Source of the DNA: Gordius sp. MW1
Lineage: Eukaryota; Nematomorpha; Gordioida; Gordea; Gordiidae
Direction of reading: 5' to 3'
Assembly (NCBI GenBank): GCA_964036665.1
Contig: OZ038530.1
Location: 15,695,001-15,759,000 of the forward strand
DNA: 64,000 bases
The notes beneath the pieces are model-generated. The model made no database searches and was not told the origin of the DNA. It worked only from the letters and a program-made list of their open reading frames with translations. The position numbers and the translations under genes are program-made. Shown here piece after piece: positions 35,936-56,894 of the stretch (position 1 is the first letter of the stretch; each line of letters begins with the position of its first letter).

Positions 35936-37715
35936 TTAAATGCAAAATTTTAACGTCTGTTTTAAAGTCAATAAGTCTCCAATGGAAAGATTTAATAAAC
36001 AGCTGGATAGTTGTTAACATTTAAATACCAAGCATCGAAAACTTTCCTTATAGGTGGCAAAAGAAATTTTTCAGTGTCCAACCTGATTCAGATCTAGATC
36101 CAGATCAAGCCATCTAGGCTTCGATGTGACGGATTTTTATAAAAGGCTTTTCTGGTTTCTACATTTAATAAAACTATTTCTTTTAATGTACCTAAAATCC
36201 AGCTGTTGATTTTCTCACCATTCTATAGCTAAGAGTCATCGGGAGAGATTCACAAACAAATCAATTTAAAGTCAAACTGTCATCCTTAGTGCGACAATTG
36301 TTTAACGTCTAGGTTTAATGACTGCACTAGGAATTGTTGTAACTAATTATTATGAAAAGAATGTTTTTTGACTTTTTTTAATGGGGTAACTATGTAGAGA
36401 TGGTAACAGTAACTTTTAATTTCTTCACTTTTTTGTCAACTAAATGATAAAAAATTACCAAGGTATTTTTAATTAATATAGGTAAAGAAAAATGTATGGT
36501 TAAAAAATAAGGTTTCATGTTTATAAAAGCGCAAAATATTCATATAACCTACCCTTAAAATAATTTGTTTTTAATCTTATAAAAGCATTATAGGCAGTCT
36601 TCCTTCCTAAAAACAACGTATTTAACATTATAAAAGTTTATTCTTAAAAAAAAAGCTAAGACGGGACAAGACGTAACCTACAGCGATTCGTAACTAACCA
36701 ATAGAATTAATAATAAAAATTTAAAACTTTGACTTCACCAAAGGAAAGGCATAAGTATAGTTTAATATTACCTTGGAAGCTTCGTGTAGACATAATTAAT
36801 CATAAGTATGGGTATTAATTGCTAATAATAAATTTGTTGTTAAATAGAATTTAAAAGATTTAAATAAGGATCGTGGATGATCCCCAACTTATGTCATTAT
36901 TGAATGTTGAGATTTGCAAATATATTAATTTAAAAAAGGGGGTGGGGGTCAAATATCGTTTTGACTAATCACAATGTATATTGTAAAGCAGTTCCAAGCT
37001 GCTTAACATAAATTTTTTCCTAAATTACAATATACCTGATAATAGACATAAGTACCTGAGTTAAATTATGAACACTTTATATAAAAATATACAATATAAG
37101 TTATGCTAGTTTTTTATTTTGCTCCGCTCTTAAATTAGAGTTAATCTTACATATTAATTGTTTTTAATAAACATATTAAAATATTTGCTAATTTTAGATT
37201 AAATAAGTGTGGATAATATTATTATTTATTTGTCTTGTCAGTTAGTGATAAATGACTTAATAGTTTTATAAAGACAGTTATGAGTTTTTGTGGGCTCGGT
37301 ATTGTATCAGTCTCCCCAATCCCATGAGGTAAATTGACTTTAAGAAAATAATTACCGTCCGTCGCCAGTTAATAATATAATAGCCTGTAAAAGACCATTC
37401 AAAAACGGTGAAACTTGACTTTACTATGATTTTATGAACGTCAAAGTTTTCTTATTAGATTTTGTAAGCAGACTTTGTTTAAAAATGATCCATTTTTTCT
37501 TTATAGAAATGTCATTATATGCATTTTCTATTTAAAGGATGTCGTTATTATTAGATTACTAGATTTAAGAATTATTTTAAGATGATTGAATTTTAAGAGA
37601 GTATGAAGGTATAAATTTTGGGGCAGCTTACTAAATTACGGACATTTGATTATCATTTTTATGCATCTTTACTAGTTTAACTATATACAATGAACATATC
37701 CATAGTAGGTGATTA
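35936..37715. other. Intergenic AT-rich sequence
   Basis: Nothing recognised. Confidence 0.5.
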
Positions 37716-37858
37716 CATGGGCGTAGTCAAGGGGGGCAGAAATCTAAAAATTTGTTGAAATTTATTAAAATTATGGCTGAAATTTCAAAAAATGATCCTT
37801 TTGCCCCTCCCTAAATCATTATCGTCCCCCTCTAATCCCAATGCTGGCTACGCCCATG
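37716..37858. mobile_element. hAT-like MITE, copy 14
   Basis: Ends CATGGGCGTAGTCAAGG and CTGGCTACGCCCATG. Flanks GGTGATTA and GGTGATTT (37708-37715, 37859-37866) match at 7 of 8. Confidence 0.88.
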
Positions 37859-38809
37859 GGTGATTTCAACCAAATAAAATTGTAAGATCTTAATTGGGAA
37901 ATTAATAATCAAAATAAAAACAAAGTAGATTTGGCAAATAGACTATATCATCCCCATTTCACGTGGTTTTAAGGTTTACTAAAGCTCCACTTACACCTTA
38001 TAAACTTCATAATGTATATATTTGTATGTTTAGTCGGAATTTTTTTAATCCCCTCTCTTCCCTCATTAAACCATTTTCCAATGATTTGTCCGCAACGCCA
38101 TGCCAGTGTTTGTTTAACAGCAAATGTCGCCAGCCGCACGCGACAAGTTGTCGGTATTTTTTGAACTTGCCTCCTTTCAGCTTAAGTAAGAGGACAGACA
38201 AAGACAACTTAACGACTCCTTTTTCATTGGTAATGAGCTCTGGTGGCTCCATTAATTTGATACGTCATTCGTGGCTTTACAAAACATATTTTAGGGCTAA
38301 CAATACTCTTTTACAAAGCCCCCTCCCCGTACAATATAATAGTTCTTGACTTACTTGACTTTAGGTTACAAGTCCATTTATTGTGTCTTCTTTTGTTTTA
38401 TTTTATAATTAGGGAGCTTAAAGAATATTAGTTTTCACTATTTAATAGAGTTTATCCTAGCTAGAAAGTAAGGTGTGCAACAACTTTTTCGTTCATAGAT
38501 GCTTGAGTTAGCATCAATATAGTTTTAAAGATGCCTCATGTCATATCAAATAAGTTTTCCTATTCAAAAACTAAAATTTCGTAACAATTTATAATAACTC
38601 GTTCAAATTTTTCACGATCAATCCATTACCTCTAATATATAAACTGAGTAATAGCTTCATGTTTAATAATTGAAATTCAATAATAAATCTCTGATTTTAG
38701 AATGTCTTGATAATTTTGTGTATTTTTGATCGCCCCTTTGCTAATTTAGCAAATGTACTCTAAATGCTTTTTATCTATTTTGCAATCATTTGAGACACCC
38801 ATGGGCATA

Positions 38810-38886
38810 GCCACGGGGCTAGCGCCCCCCCCCCTAAAAAAAATTAAGTTTCCCCATTCCTAATCCAAAACCTGGCAACGCCCATG
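38810..38886. mobile_element. hAT-like MITE, copy 15, minimal 77-bp form
   Basis: Ends CATGGGCATAGCCACGG and CTGGCAACGCCCATG. Flanks GAGACACC and GAGACACT (38802-38809, 38887-38894) match at 7 of 8, so this very small form was probably mobilised as such or shrank by internal deletion. Confidence 0.85.
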
Positions 38887-41800
38887 GAGACACTCATTAT
38901 CTAGAAAATGAATATGATGACAAACTGAGCTGGAATAAATCCGTTGTCATTGTTATGACTTAATCTTATAAGTACCGCATTATTCCCGTCGTCATAATAT
39001 AATGCGTTGAGTCAAGCAAACGCTTAGTATGAATTAAGGGTAGTATACATAGAGTACAAACACTTGGAGTTGGTCAATGTACATTAATAGTTTAGGTTAT
39101 AAAATGTCGTAGTCGCTAAATGGAAGTCATTTATTTATGACTTTCACTTTGTCCTTACAACTTCAATTGTCGAGGACTTTATATTTCACGGAGTAAATAT
39201 TTGGGTAACTCGCGTCGATTATTATAAAGTTATGAATCGCTTACGAAAGTGGATTAGACACTTTTATCACATACTTGTTATAAATTGTGGGGGTGCTATT
39301 TTTATTTTATGTGTTTTCGCACTTAAGTCATCGTTAGTAGTAATTATTATTTATTTTGTTGTCACTTATCTACCTTAATGTCCCCATATTTACGCCTTTA
39401 AAATAGACAGTAATAAGTATTTAATATAAGTATTAGAGTTAGGCTTATTTTGCTAGCTTTATAAGTAAATTTGGATAAGTTCGATTCAAAAAATTATATA
39501 TTGTATCGGCTTTTAATGAAATATATTTACATATCTATAGTAGTGGCGGACGAGAGATTAGCCACTATTAGTCAGCATGGACAGCTGTTATCCTTAATCC
39601 AATTTTTTATATTTAAGACATTTACGGTTGAAAATTTTACAAAATCATCAATTGATTCCTCTCTAAATATTACCGATTTATTTACCAACTTTAAATTAAA
39701 ATGTTTGAGTAACTTTGCTACTTGAAGCTAACTTTTAAATATTCTTAGTTTTTAAAGGAAATTTCACAGTCCATGCTAAGTCTAGAAAAACCGTATTGAC
39801 CCCAAAATAAACTTTAATCCCAGCTCAGCTTATATAAGTTTAAAGATTAATTAGCGATAAAAAGTATGTTGAGCCCATCGTGAAGAGTGTGCATGTTTTC
39901 AATACAATGTTCATTGGGACTGAGGTTGTATTGTTAATTAATTAGATACACAATACATGCATGGAGATTTATTAGATATCATCAAGAAACAAGGCAACGG
40001 TCGTCACCCAGCAGGTGGGATTTTATGAAAGGGTCTCTCCACCCCACTTTAAACTATATTATTGTTTAATTAATTCAAAGGGTATATCGTTGTCCCAGTT
40101 AAAAACACTATTTTTGCTTATTTTATATCTACAAATGTGTTATATATAGCTTCAAAAAGTATTTTTAACATATTTAAAACTATATAACTGACTACAATAT
40201 ATATTTGTGATAATTGTGTGAATATACACCTAAACAGAGATTTGTTATACCTAAAATCTTGATGTATTTCGAAATAATTAGATTTTAATTGAGTTTTAAA
40301 ATAAAGCAACAATTCCAATGTTAATTGATTCGACTTTTATGATTTGGAATAGTTTGTTTTTTTATACATATCAATATTAAATAGCTTGATCACATATACA
40401 TGTTTAATAACATTATATATTTTTCTATATATATTTTAAATTTCTCTGAAATTTTTAATCTAAACAACAAAATAAAGCCCATCATGTCATAGATTCTCTT
40501 TTAATTGGACCTCTTTAACTGTATATTTATAAATCACACATTCTTTGTTATCCTCCTCGCCTAAATGCAGTTACATCAGAGGGATTAACGGTTTATTAAG
40601 CCGAATCCCCGGGTCATTTAACACAATTTTTCTCACAATATCACGCAGCAACGCGATCTGGCTTAAAATTATCCCTCTGTCTTATGCCATCTCCCTCCCT
40701 ACACTCCCCTATTATAATTTGACCAAAAAATTATTGGCAGACTCAAGGGGTAGGGGATGCAAGAAAGAAGCTATTAGTCTTTTCACGCTTGATTTGAGCA
40801 TTAGAAATTTGGTAGAAGGGAGAGCATCTTCATGGGGTTGAGTCTATCATTTGTTACACTTATCGTAATTAGACTTTTGAATTAACATTCGCTCGTTTGG
40901 GCTAGAGAGCACAAACCGCTGAGTTTTCCTTTTCATCTAAACAAATGATAAGCTTTTCGTTAAATGTTTTAAGCATTTCGTATAAAGGTCATCCAGGGTA
41001 GTTGAAAGCTTAAATTGTCGACGGTTGACAGATAGCAAGGTCGCGCTTCAAAAAATATTCACGAAAACCGGGGGGAAAAAGTTATTTTCCACTAATTGCA
41101 TCTTGTTTTATGTGTAATCAAACGGTCACGATGGGAAATGATTCAGCCTTTTAAAAAAATGACTATGATTCTATACCAATAGAGGATTTAATTTTGATTT
41201 TGTAGGAACAAAATAAGATTTTAAAGAAATTTAACGTTAAATCAAATGCGATCTCATGTTTCAGTTGTTAGGTGGGGTGGGGAAAGGGAGGTGTCAACTT
41301 TTGTCTATTACAAAATGAATGACTGTAGCCTTTAACGAATGAAATTAACGCAAGTTATTATTTAATGAAAAGACAATCAAAACATATGTATAATGCATGG
41401 GACGTGTGAGATGAGTTGTATCATGGAAGAATAAAGAATTTTATCCTCTCCTTTCGGGATTTATAATTAATTTTTTTGTGTTTTTCATCTCGTTCTCCCC
41501 TCTACCCCCCGTTTCAGAACGGTTTATTTATCCTATTAACAACATTTTCCTTACTTAAACGTTTACACGCACACATAAAAATTAATTAATTTTTGCTTGA
41601 CTCAACTCACATAGGAATACTATGACAATCCCTACCCTCTTCTTATCTGGTCAAATCTTATCCGCGACTCAATTGTTTTAGCCTGTCGCTAGGCCACGCA
41701 TATTAGCTCCTAAATTTGAAGCGTAATAAACCACAACCAAACTGTGCGCTAATTAATTCGAAAGAAGAACGTCATACAGAAATAATTGTGCGCTATGTAT

Positions 41801-42209
41801 GATAAGTTGCACATCATTATTGTAATCTTTTCGATATAACTAATATAATAATCGAATTCTCATCCGTCAATCTAAATTCGTTCCAATGATCTTATTACTA
41901 CTATGCCAAGAAATTATGATGTTCCGATTTATCGATCTTCGAAATGACACTAGACGCATGGCAATCATCATTATAACACTCTCGAATTGATAGGCACAAT
42001 CCTCACTTCATTTCGACCAAATAATACAGACTTATTTTGACGTATATTTTCAACCAATTTAGACATGCATACTACTTAGCATTTTTAACTTAAAAATTTT
42101 TTATATTAAATTATATGACACACGTGATTTAGGCGACCATTAAAGAGAACTGTAATTTGAAAAGTATGGCCAGACACCTACCTCATCACATCCAGTCCAC
42201 CACTTTGCC
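38887..42209 (+). other. Upstream region of the GATA gene
   Basis: No coding exon recognised with confidence. Less AT-rich islands occur at about 40540-41060 and 41440-41720 and could hold regulatory sequence. The open frame just before the chosen start (42159-42209) reads YGQTPTSSHPVHHFA after a possible AG acceptor, so an additional 5' exon is possible. Confidence 0.4.
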
Positions 42210-50509
<8,300 letters not shown>

Positions 50510-50745
50510 ACTTCTTTACTGCTTTGAAACTAGGTAGCGGTCTATATTGCCTAAAGAATTGTATAAAAAAACTAAAGGAAGGCCTGAAATTCGATCGTTG
50601 TTTTAAAGATGAAACGTCTATGATTAAAACGAATTTCCAAAATTTAACGATCAAATTTACTTATAAAAACTATATATAAAGTTGTTGAGCGTAAATGTCA
50701 TTGTATGTAATGCCTATATACATAAATAATATATCGATTCGATTC

Positions 50746-50751
50746 AATAAA
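50746..50751 (+). terminator. Polyadenylation signal of the GATA gene
   Basis: AATAAA, about 240 bp downstream of the stop codon at 50507-50509. No other strong candidate is seen between them. Confidence 0.6.
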
Positions 50752-51087
50752 TTTCAATTAAAACTTATTTTTTAATTCGTATAAAAAACAATTAGTAATT
50801 ATATAGTGAAAGAGGTTAATGGCTTGTTCGATAGATTAAATATAATTTATTTCATTAAAACAGTAGATAAAATTATATTTATTTCGGTGATAAAAGTATT
50901 GCTTATTTAAGTGCTTTTAGATTTTGGTTAAAAATGCAAAAATTTATATATAAGAGGACCAAAATTTTCCAGTCGGATTTGAACATCTCTTAGACCACGC
51001 ACCAAGACATATTTAATGGTTGATTAAAACTAAATATTAAGGGTTTAATCGGAAGGTCCACGCGGAAATTTTATCCAATCTAGAACC

Positions 51088-51231
51088 ATGTATGTAGTCA
51101 GAGGAAGGCAGGGAAAAGCGAATCCAAAAAATCTTAAAATCATATAATTATGATTAAAATCTTAAATAATATTTCGCCCCTCCCTAAATTATTACGGTTC
51201 CACTCTAATTCAAACTCTGGCTATGATTATG
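51088..51231. mobile_element. hAT-like MITE, copy 18 (old)
   Basis: Left end CATGTATGTAGTCAG and right end CTGGCTATGATTATG, with the interior TTTCGCCCCTCCCTAAAT. Flanks TCTAGAAC and GCTGGAAC match at 6 of 8. Confidence 0.65.
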
Positions 51232-51642
51232 GCTGGAACTATTAGGAGTTATTTTTCCTTAGAGTAAAGTCTCAATAAATGTTCCATAATTCGCGACAAA
51301 ATCCGATGTGCATTTAATGGAAAACTTTGCAAAAAAGAGGTAAAAACTTAATAAGATTTGCAGGCTCTACGTATTTTCTAAGGGATTTTGACTATATAAC
51401 TTAATCCAAAATTCATTATCATAAAATCAAATACTATTCCTAATAAAATACTGTTTCATTGTGAGCAGGGGCGTAGCCAGGATTTTCTCAAGGGGGTAGA
51501 AATTTTCCAATTTTTTAAAAACATTTTTATTTCAATAAATTATTTATAAGGCGGAGCCCCCGAGGAGATGGGGGTCTGGGGACGAAGCCCCCAGCTACGC
51601 CCGAAGGGCTTATTTTTCTATTTACTAATATAATATTATTAA

Positions 51643-52112
51643 CTAGATGAACCCGGCAAACGTTGTTTTGCCATTTACCCGGGTGTATTAAATTATGTTG
51701 GAATTTAAGGGCATATATGATGATAAAGCGGTTATTGAAGTAAAAATAAAGTTTGATGTCTATATGTTCTACTTCTATTGTTCTATTTCCGTATACAGTG
51801 CAAGGCGTACGAATACTCGAAAACTACTGGACCGATTTGCATTTGGCTCGAACAATCTTAAAACATGCTCCGGAGTGTCAGGAATAAACTGTGAAATTTT
51901 GAGTCAAATCGGATTGGTAGTTTTCCAAAAAAGTTGAGAATCAGGCGCTAAACTGTTCTCGAAAACTATTGGACCGATTTGGCCTAAACAAATCTTAAAA
52001 CATGCTCCGGAGTGTCAGGAATAAACTATGAAATTTTGAGCCAAATCGGTCTGGTATTTTTCAAAATTGGTGGCGGCATACACACATAGTTTCATTTTTA
52101 TATATAAGACTA
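51643..52112 (+). repeat. Helentron-like unit nested in the compound element
   Basis: The unit starts CTAGATGAACCCGGCAAACG and ends with CACATAGTTTCATTTTTATA and a short AT run. The same start repeats at 52113. This layout (CCGGCAAAC start, ACCGATTT-type palindromes, terminal TATATA) recalls widespread Helentron/Helitron-type non-autonomous repeats of invertebrates. That link is from memory of the pattern and not verified. Confidence 0.45.
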
Positions 52113-52840
52113 GATGAACCCGGCAAACGTTGTTTTGCCATTTATTTTTGCATTTTGCAGTATCACTTTTTAAGTGTTTCTAATGGCTGTAGACTTACAC
52201 TTTATGAATAATTGACTAAAAACATAAAATATTCATAACGCAGTACAGATATAACCCACATAATTTATGGTAAAGTTTAGCATAAGCCTTAAAGAAATGT
52301 CACTGAGTTTTAAATGTAATTTAAGTTTCTTCTACAAAATAAACGCATAACCATGACATAAAATACTTTGTAGAATCTAATGTTTATATTCCTCTGGTTC
52401 ATTCATATGGTAACGGGTCTGACCTGATTTAATATGAAAGAAAATTTTTATGCAGCCATAAAACATTTAAGCTTCATATATTATAATTATACTGCATAGC
52501 ATATGACGTCTTTATTAATTGCCAAAACGTATAAAACAACGTATAAAACAAAAAAACGTGACCCTTCGAAAACTACTGGCCCGATTTGACTCAAACAAAT
52601 CTTAAAACATGCTCCGGAGGATGGGGAATAAACTCTAAAATTTTGAGCCAAATCGGTCTGGTAGTTATCCAAATTTGGTTTTATTAAGTGCCAAAACGTA
52701 TAAAACAACGTATAAAACAAAAAAACGTGACCCCTCGAAAACTACTGAACCGATTTGGCTCGAACAAATCTTAAAACATGCTCCGGAGTATGGGGAATAA
52801 ACTGTGAAACTTTGAGCCAAATCGGTCTGGTAGTTTTTCA
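51818..52840 (+). repeat. Four imperfect-palindrome units
   Basis: Units lie at about 51818-51924, 51959-52061, 52567-52669 and 52734-52838. Each has a left arm AAAACTACTGGACCGATTTG, the centre AAACATGCTCCGGAG, and a right arm CAAATCGG(A/T)(C/T)TGGTAGTTTT complementary to the left. The last two units are also part of a direct duplication of about 170 bp sharing AAGTGCCAAAACGTATAAAA. Confidence 0.8.
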
Positions 52841-52945
52841 AATTTGGTTTTATTAAGTGCCAAAACGTATAAAACAAATTAATTTTTGGCCAAGGGGGTA
52901 AACTATCCGTTTTTCTACCCCCTTGTCTACGCCCCTGATTGTGAG

Positions 52946-55463
52946 TAAACAATTTTAATGATATCTTTTTGATAATTTTTTAAAACAAGACTTAATAAAT
53001 CATATTGGAAGCTTATTTATTTGATACTTTAAAGTAAACATTGACGTTGTACATATATTCAATAGGATAAATATAAAAAGAAACATAGCTTAGATTATTT
53101 TTACAATAATACCAAGACCTCTTTTAATTTATTTTTAAATTTAAAAATTTAGACCTTTAATTAGATAACAGCTTATGTTATAAAATATCTATAAACATAT
53201 GCTCCATGTTTTATTTCTAATTATGAAACTTATCTTTTTAATCGATTCATAAAAGTCAGCTCTAGTTGCGCTATCTTGATATGATGTCACATAAAACATT
53301 ATACACTATCATTTAGCTTTTGGTCATCCAATTATACAGAAAAGGCCAATTAATTAACTTGTGTTCATTAATCGGCCCCGTTCCTTCCTTTTTCTACAGA
53401 CAACAAATCACATGGCACGAGATAATCATTTAACTTAACCATGCCCATCTAAAGGCTCCTCAGGGAATATTGTTGGTAATTAATTAATGTTATGGAATCA
53501 TTTTTAGAATTAATTTTAAATTGTGCAGTAATTATTTGATAGAAATAGATATGGAACGCTAGTTCTAATTAACTTTAAGTTCCTACATGCTATATGAACG
53601 CATACAGTTACTCATTTACTTTCTATCTTTTTAATTAAGGATGCCCATAATTTAGACCTTTGCAAGATTTATTGTTAGTTATTTTCCAAATCTATTCCCA
53701 TGGGTCTTTATTCACCTTAGCAAGGAGTGATTAATAAAAATGATGAAATCATATGGTCACTAAAAGTGAAGGTTATTGAAAAGTGTGCATTTTTAATAGA
53801 TTGAGACATGTCCATCTTATAACGCTTACTGTCCTATTATGTTTGATGGCCATATCTAGAAGATATGCCTATACGATTTTTCTTTACAAAGCTATATTTA
53901 AAATAGAGATAGCCCATGCCATAAATAAAATCCATTATCACTCTTAGGTAGCGCACAATCTTAGAAAACTAAGAGCAAAACTTTTCGCACGTTTTTCGGT
54001 TTATATTTTTTGCACCGACAAGAAATTTTTATTAGTAAGACGTAATGTTGCATAAAGTTTACAAAAAATATTGAGGTTTCATCATGTACAGAATAATTAA
54101 TAAACCTTATTTATTACTATCGCATATTCTCACACCAAACCTATGCACGTGTTGCTTTTAACACGCCCAAAATCGCTTTATCGCCTCAAATATAATAACA
54201 ATCATCTATTACTCTTCTTTCTTCCTCACAGGCCAACAATGTTATGTAATTTAAGAGGGCGAGAAGTGGGAGCAATTTACTAGTTGGGAAGCGATGAAAA
54301 ATGGGACAATTTCATCCATTGTGTGCGTCCGACCTAACGTCAAAACTGTAAATTATAAGCTGTTGTGGCGTAACAATTGTAAACCTAATCTCGACATGAG
54401 CTCTCTTATCTCGATTGACCAGTCCAATCAAGCGACAATCCAATAAAATCACAATCACGACCTCTGCTACCCAACTCCTTCAATTTCTATTTAGAAATAG
54501 GAGGTGTGAACGGTGCAAATGGACTTTGGAATAGCCTTAAAAACATATTAATTGCGATATAAGACAAAGTAAATTTGTTATCCTATAAGACAGATAAATT
54601 TTTTTATAGATGCCATTGAGTAATTGCTTTAAACCCTAAAACATCTTAAAAGTGGTGATAATTAGAATTAAATCTTAAAGCCCACATAAAAGGCCCGAAC
54701 TTATTGGGGGTTACATGATAAAAGAAATAGATGATCGTTGTCATATTTTAGGGCAAAAAAGTGTGATTACTATGGCAGATAAAGCATATCTTATTAGAGA
54801 TCTATCCGAATTAATACGCATATTGATGTGATGAAATGATTATAAGTTAAATACCAACCATATGAATCGACAACTACTATAAAATGAACCATTTATTAAT
54901 AAAATAATACTAACCTATTAGTAAAGCTTCATTTTTTGGAACTTAACTATACAAATTTGCACTACTAGAAACAATAGCTTTATTATTGTCGTCTATCTAT
55001 AAATTTTTGATCAAGCCATTCACTTTAATCGATGGTTGATATAATAGGTTCTTCTTATCTACAATTCATCAGATTGGATGATTATCGAAGATCTAAGGGC
55101 GATAAGCGATACAAATTATTTAATAAACCCTTTTTTGCTTATCAATCTATTATGAGTTACTTATTATAAATCAGAAATTTGAAAGACTTGTAAAATTTCT
55201 TTGTATGGAGGGCTAAATATTTGTACCGATAAATATATATATAGGGCGAGGCAAGTTTATTTGATTAGTGTTCTTAATGATTCTGATATATATTAATTGA
55301 GTTATATATGAAAATTCGCCAACATTCAATATTATTTAAATTGCGACAAATATCTGCAATGCATTTATATTCAAACTTAGAAAATAAGCTACGCTACTTT
55401 TCAAATATTAATTTAGTGTCTATAAATTGAGACTTCAGTGTCAATAAGATTTTTGCGTTGACT
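52946..55463. other. Intergenic sequence
   Basis: No gene recognised. A less AT-rich island is present at about 54215-54500, without an ORF. Confidence 0.5.
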
Positions 55464-55818
55464 CAGGCGCGCAGCCAGGTTCACGAGGGGGGGGATCTAG
55501 CAAAAAAAAATTTACAACGCATTTTGTCAAAAATTAATTTAGATGTATATATTATGTTTCTAAATTTTTATAAGTGTCTTAAAGTCTTTGATGTAACTAA
55601 ACTATAATATTTTACGTTTCTGTTCAAGCTAAAAGCTGTTCATTTCATAAGCTAATATAAATGCTTGATGTCTTGTGGGGTGAGGGTTGTTAGGGCAAGG
55701 GTTCTCAATTTTGCTTGGCTTTTGAAATGATCAGCTTTTAGTTTGAATAAGAATCTTATTTTAACACATTTAATTTAGTTATTAATCAAAAAACAGGGCC
55801 CCCTCATTTACGCCACTG
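55464..55818. mobile_element. hAT-like non-autonomous element, 355 bp
   Basis: Left end CAGGCGCGCAGCCAGG; right end read inward is CAGTGGCGTAAATGAGGGGG. The target duplication CGTTGACT is perfect (55456-55463, 55819-55826). Ends differ from each other more than in the CATGGGCG family. Confidence 0.88.
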
Positions 55819-55826
55819 CGTTGACT

Positions 55827-56894
55827 TCTTAAATAATAATTTACAATATAATGAAACTTATTCGGATACAAAAAGCATATTTAATTCGGTCATTTACTTT
55901 TAACGAAGAAATTGTTTTAAAGATTTGTGTAAAGGTATAGTGGACTGAACAAAAAAACTAATAAATGTTCTTAATAATAGTCCTTTAATGTTATAATATT
56001 AATATGGTTTAACACGAATTACAAGTGATTTAGTAAACAGCGCGAAGAAAATTGGTAATTAGGGTTATTAAATATTAACGATTTTTTCGTTACAACACCT
56101 AATTCTGGTTCATAGCTAGTTTCTTCGGTAGCTCTATAGACAAGGCAAAATCCAATTTAAATTCATTCATGCGGAAGATTTGCTAATTATTCACAAGGAT
56201 TGAAATGATCAACAGGCATTACCCCCCCCCCCCCCCCCCATCCCAGTAATTAATAGAGGCGCGATAGCTAATAATGCTTAACACTGTCTTTCCCTTTTAA
56301 AAACCCCCCAAAGCGCAATTGGTGCAAGGGAGACCCTAAATATTTCATTGCTTATGTACAATAACTTAGGGGCCAAAATGCATTTGAGTAATGTAATAAA
56401 AACAAATCGAATTTGCATATCTAAGAGATAAAATGAGGGGGGGGGGGTGACAAAGCGGGAAGGGGGAGGTTAAAAGCCGCCTTTTTGTAATTAAAAATAT
56501 AAATGATGGACCGTCATTAAAGACCATTTAGGTTTCCCTTTTAGAGTTAATCCTGTTTGTCAAGCGAGTCACAGAATCATCTTATCCTCGTGGTAGTGAC
56601 AATAGTGTTACATGACAAATACATTTTTTGTAGAGCAAACTCAAGTTTAATAAATTATTCAAATTCGATTAAAACAAGAAAAATGAGTTTATAGATTAAA
56701 ACCTAAGTTATGCTCATATTAGTTCAATTAATCTTACTAGAGGCAATATAAATTATTTATAAATAATCCATGTAAAAGTCTTGAATATTTTTTTAATCAA
56801 AAAAAATTTTGAACCTTAATTCTAGATTTCAGTAATTTATTGACTAAGGCCTCATTATTTATTATTTTATAATGTCATGAATTAGTTTAACAAA
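55827..56894. other. Intergenic sequence with homopolymers
   Basis: No gene seen. C homopolymer near 56221-56240 and G run near 56437-56448. Confidence 0.5.

Larger units (their letters stand above)
51466..52937. mobile_element. 1.47-kb compound hAT-like element
   Basis: Both termini read inward as CAGGGGCGTAG and soon reach AAGGGGGTAGAAA. The target duplication ATTGTGAG is perfect (51458-51465, 52938-52945). Inside are a GC-rich inner block ending near 51608, two copies of a CTAGATGAACCCGGCAAACG unit (51643 and 52113), and four palindromic units of about 105 bp. No transposase frame is present. It is probably a non-autonomous carrier holding nested repeats. Confidence 0.85.

Noticed and set aside
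37963..38349. Overlapping ORFs on both strands (128 and 81 residues)
   Set aside because: No recognisable domain on either strand, no splice-compatible neighbours; likely chance in a less AT-rich island.
40545..40841. 98-residue ORF upstream of GATA
   Set aside because: No domain and no support from neighbours. The region may be regulatory instead.
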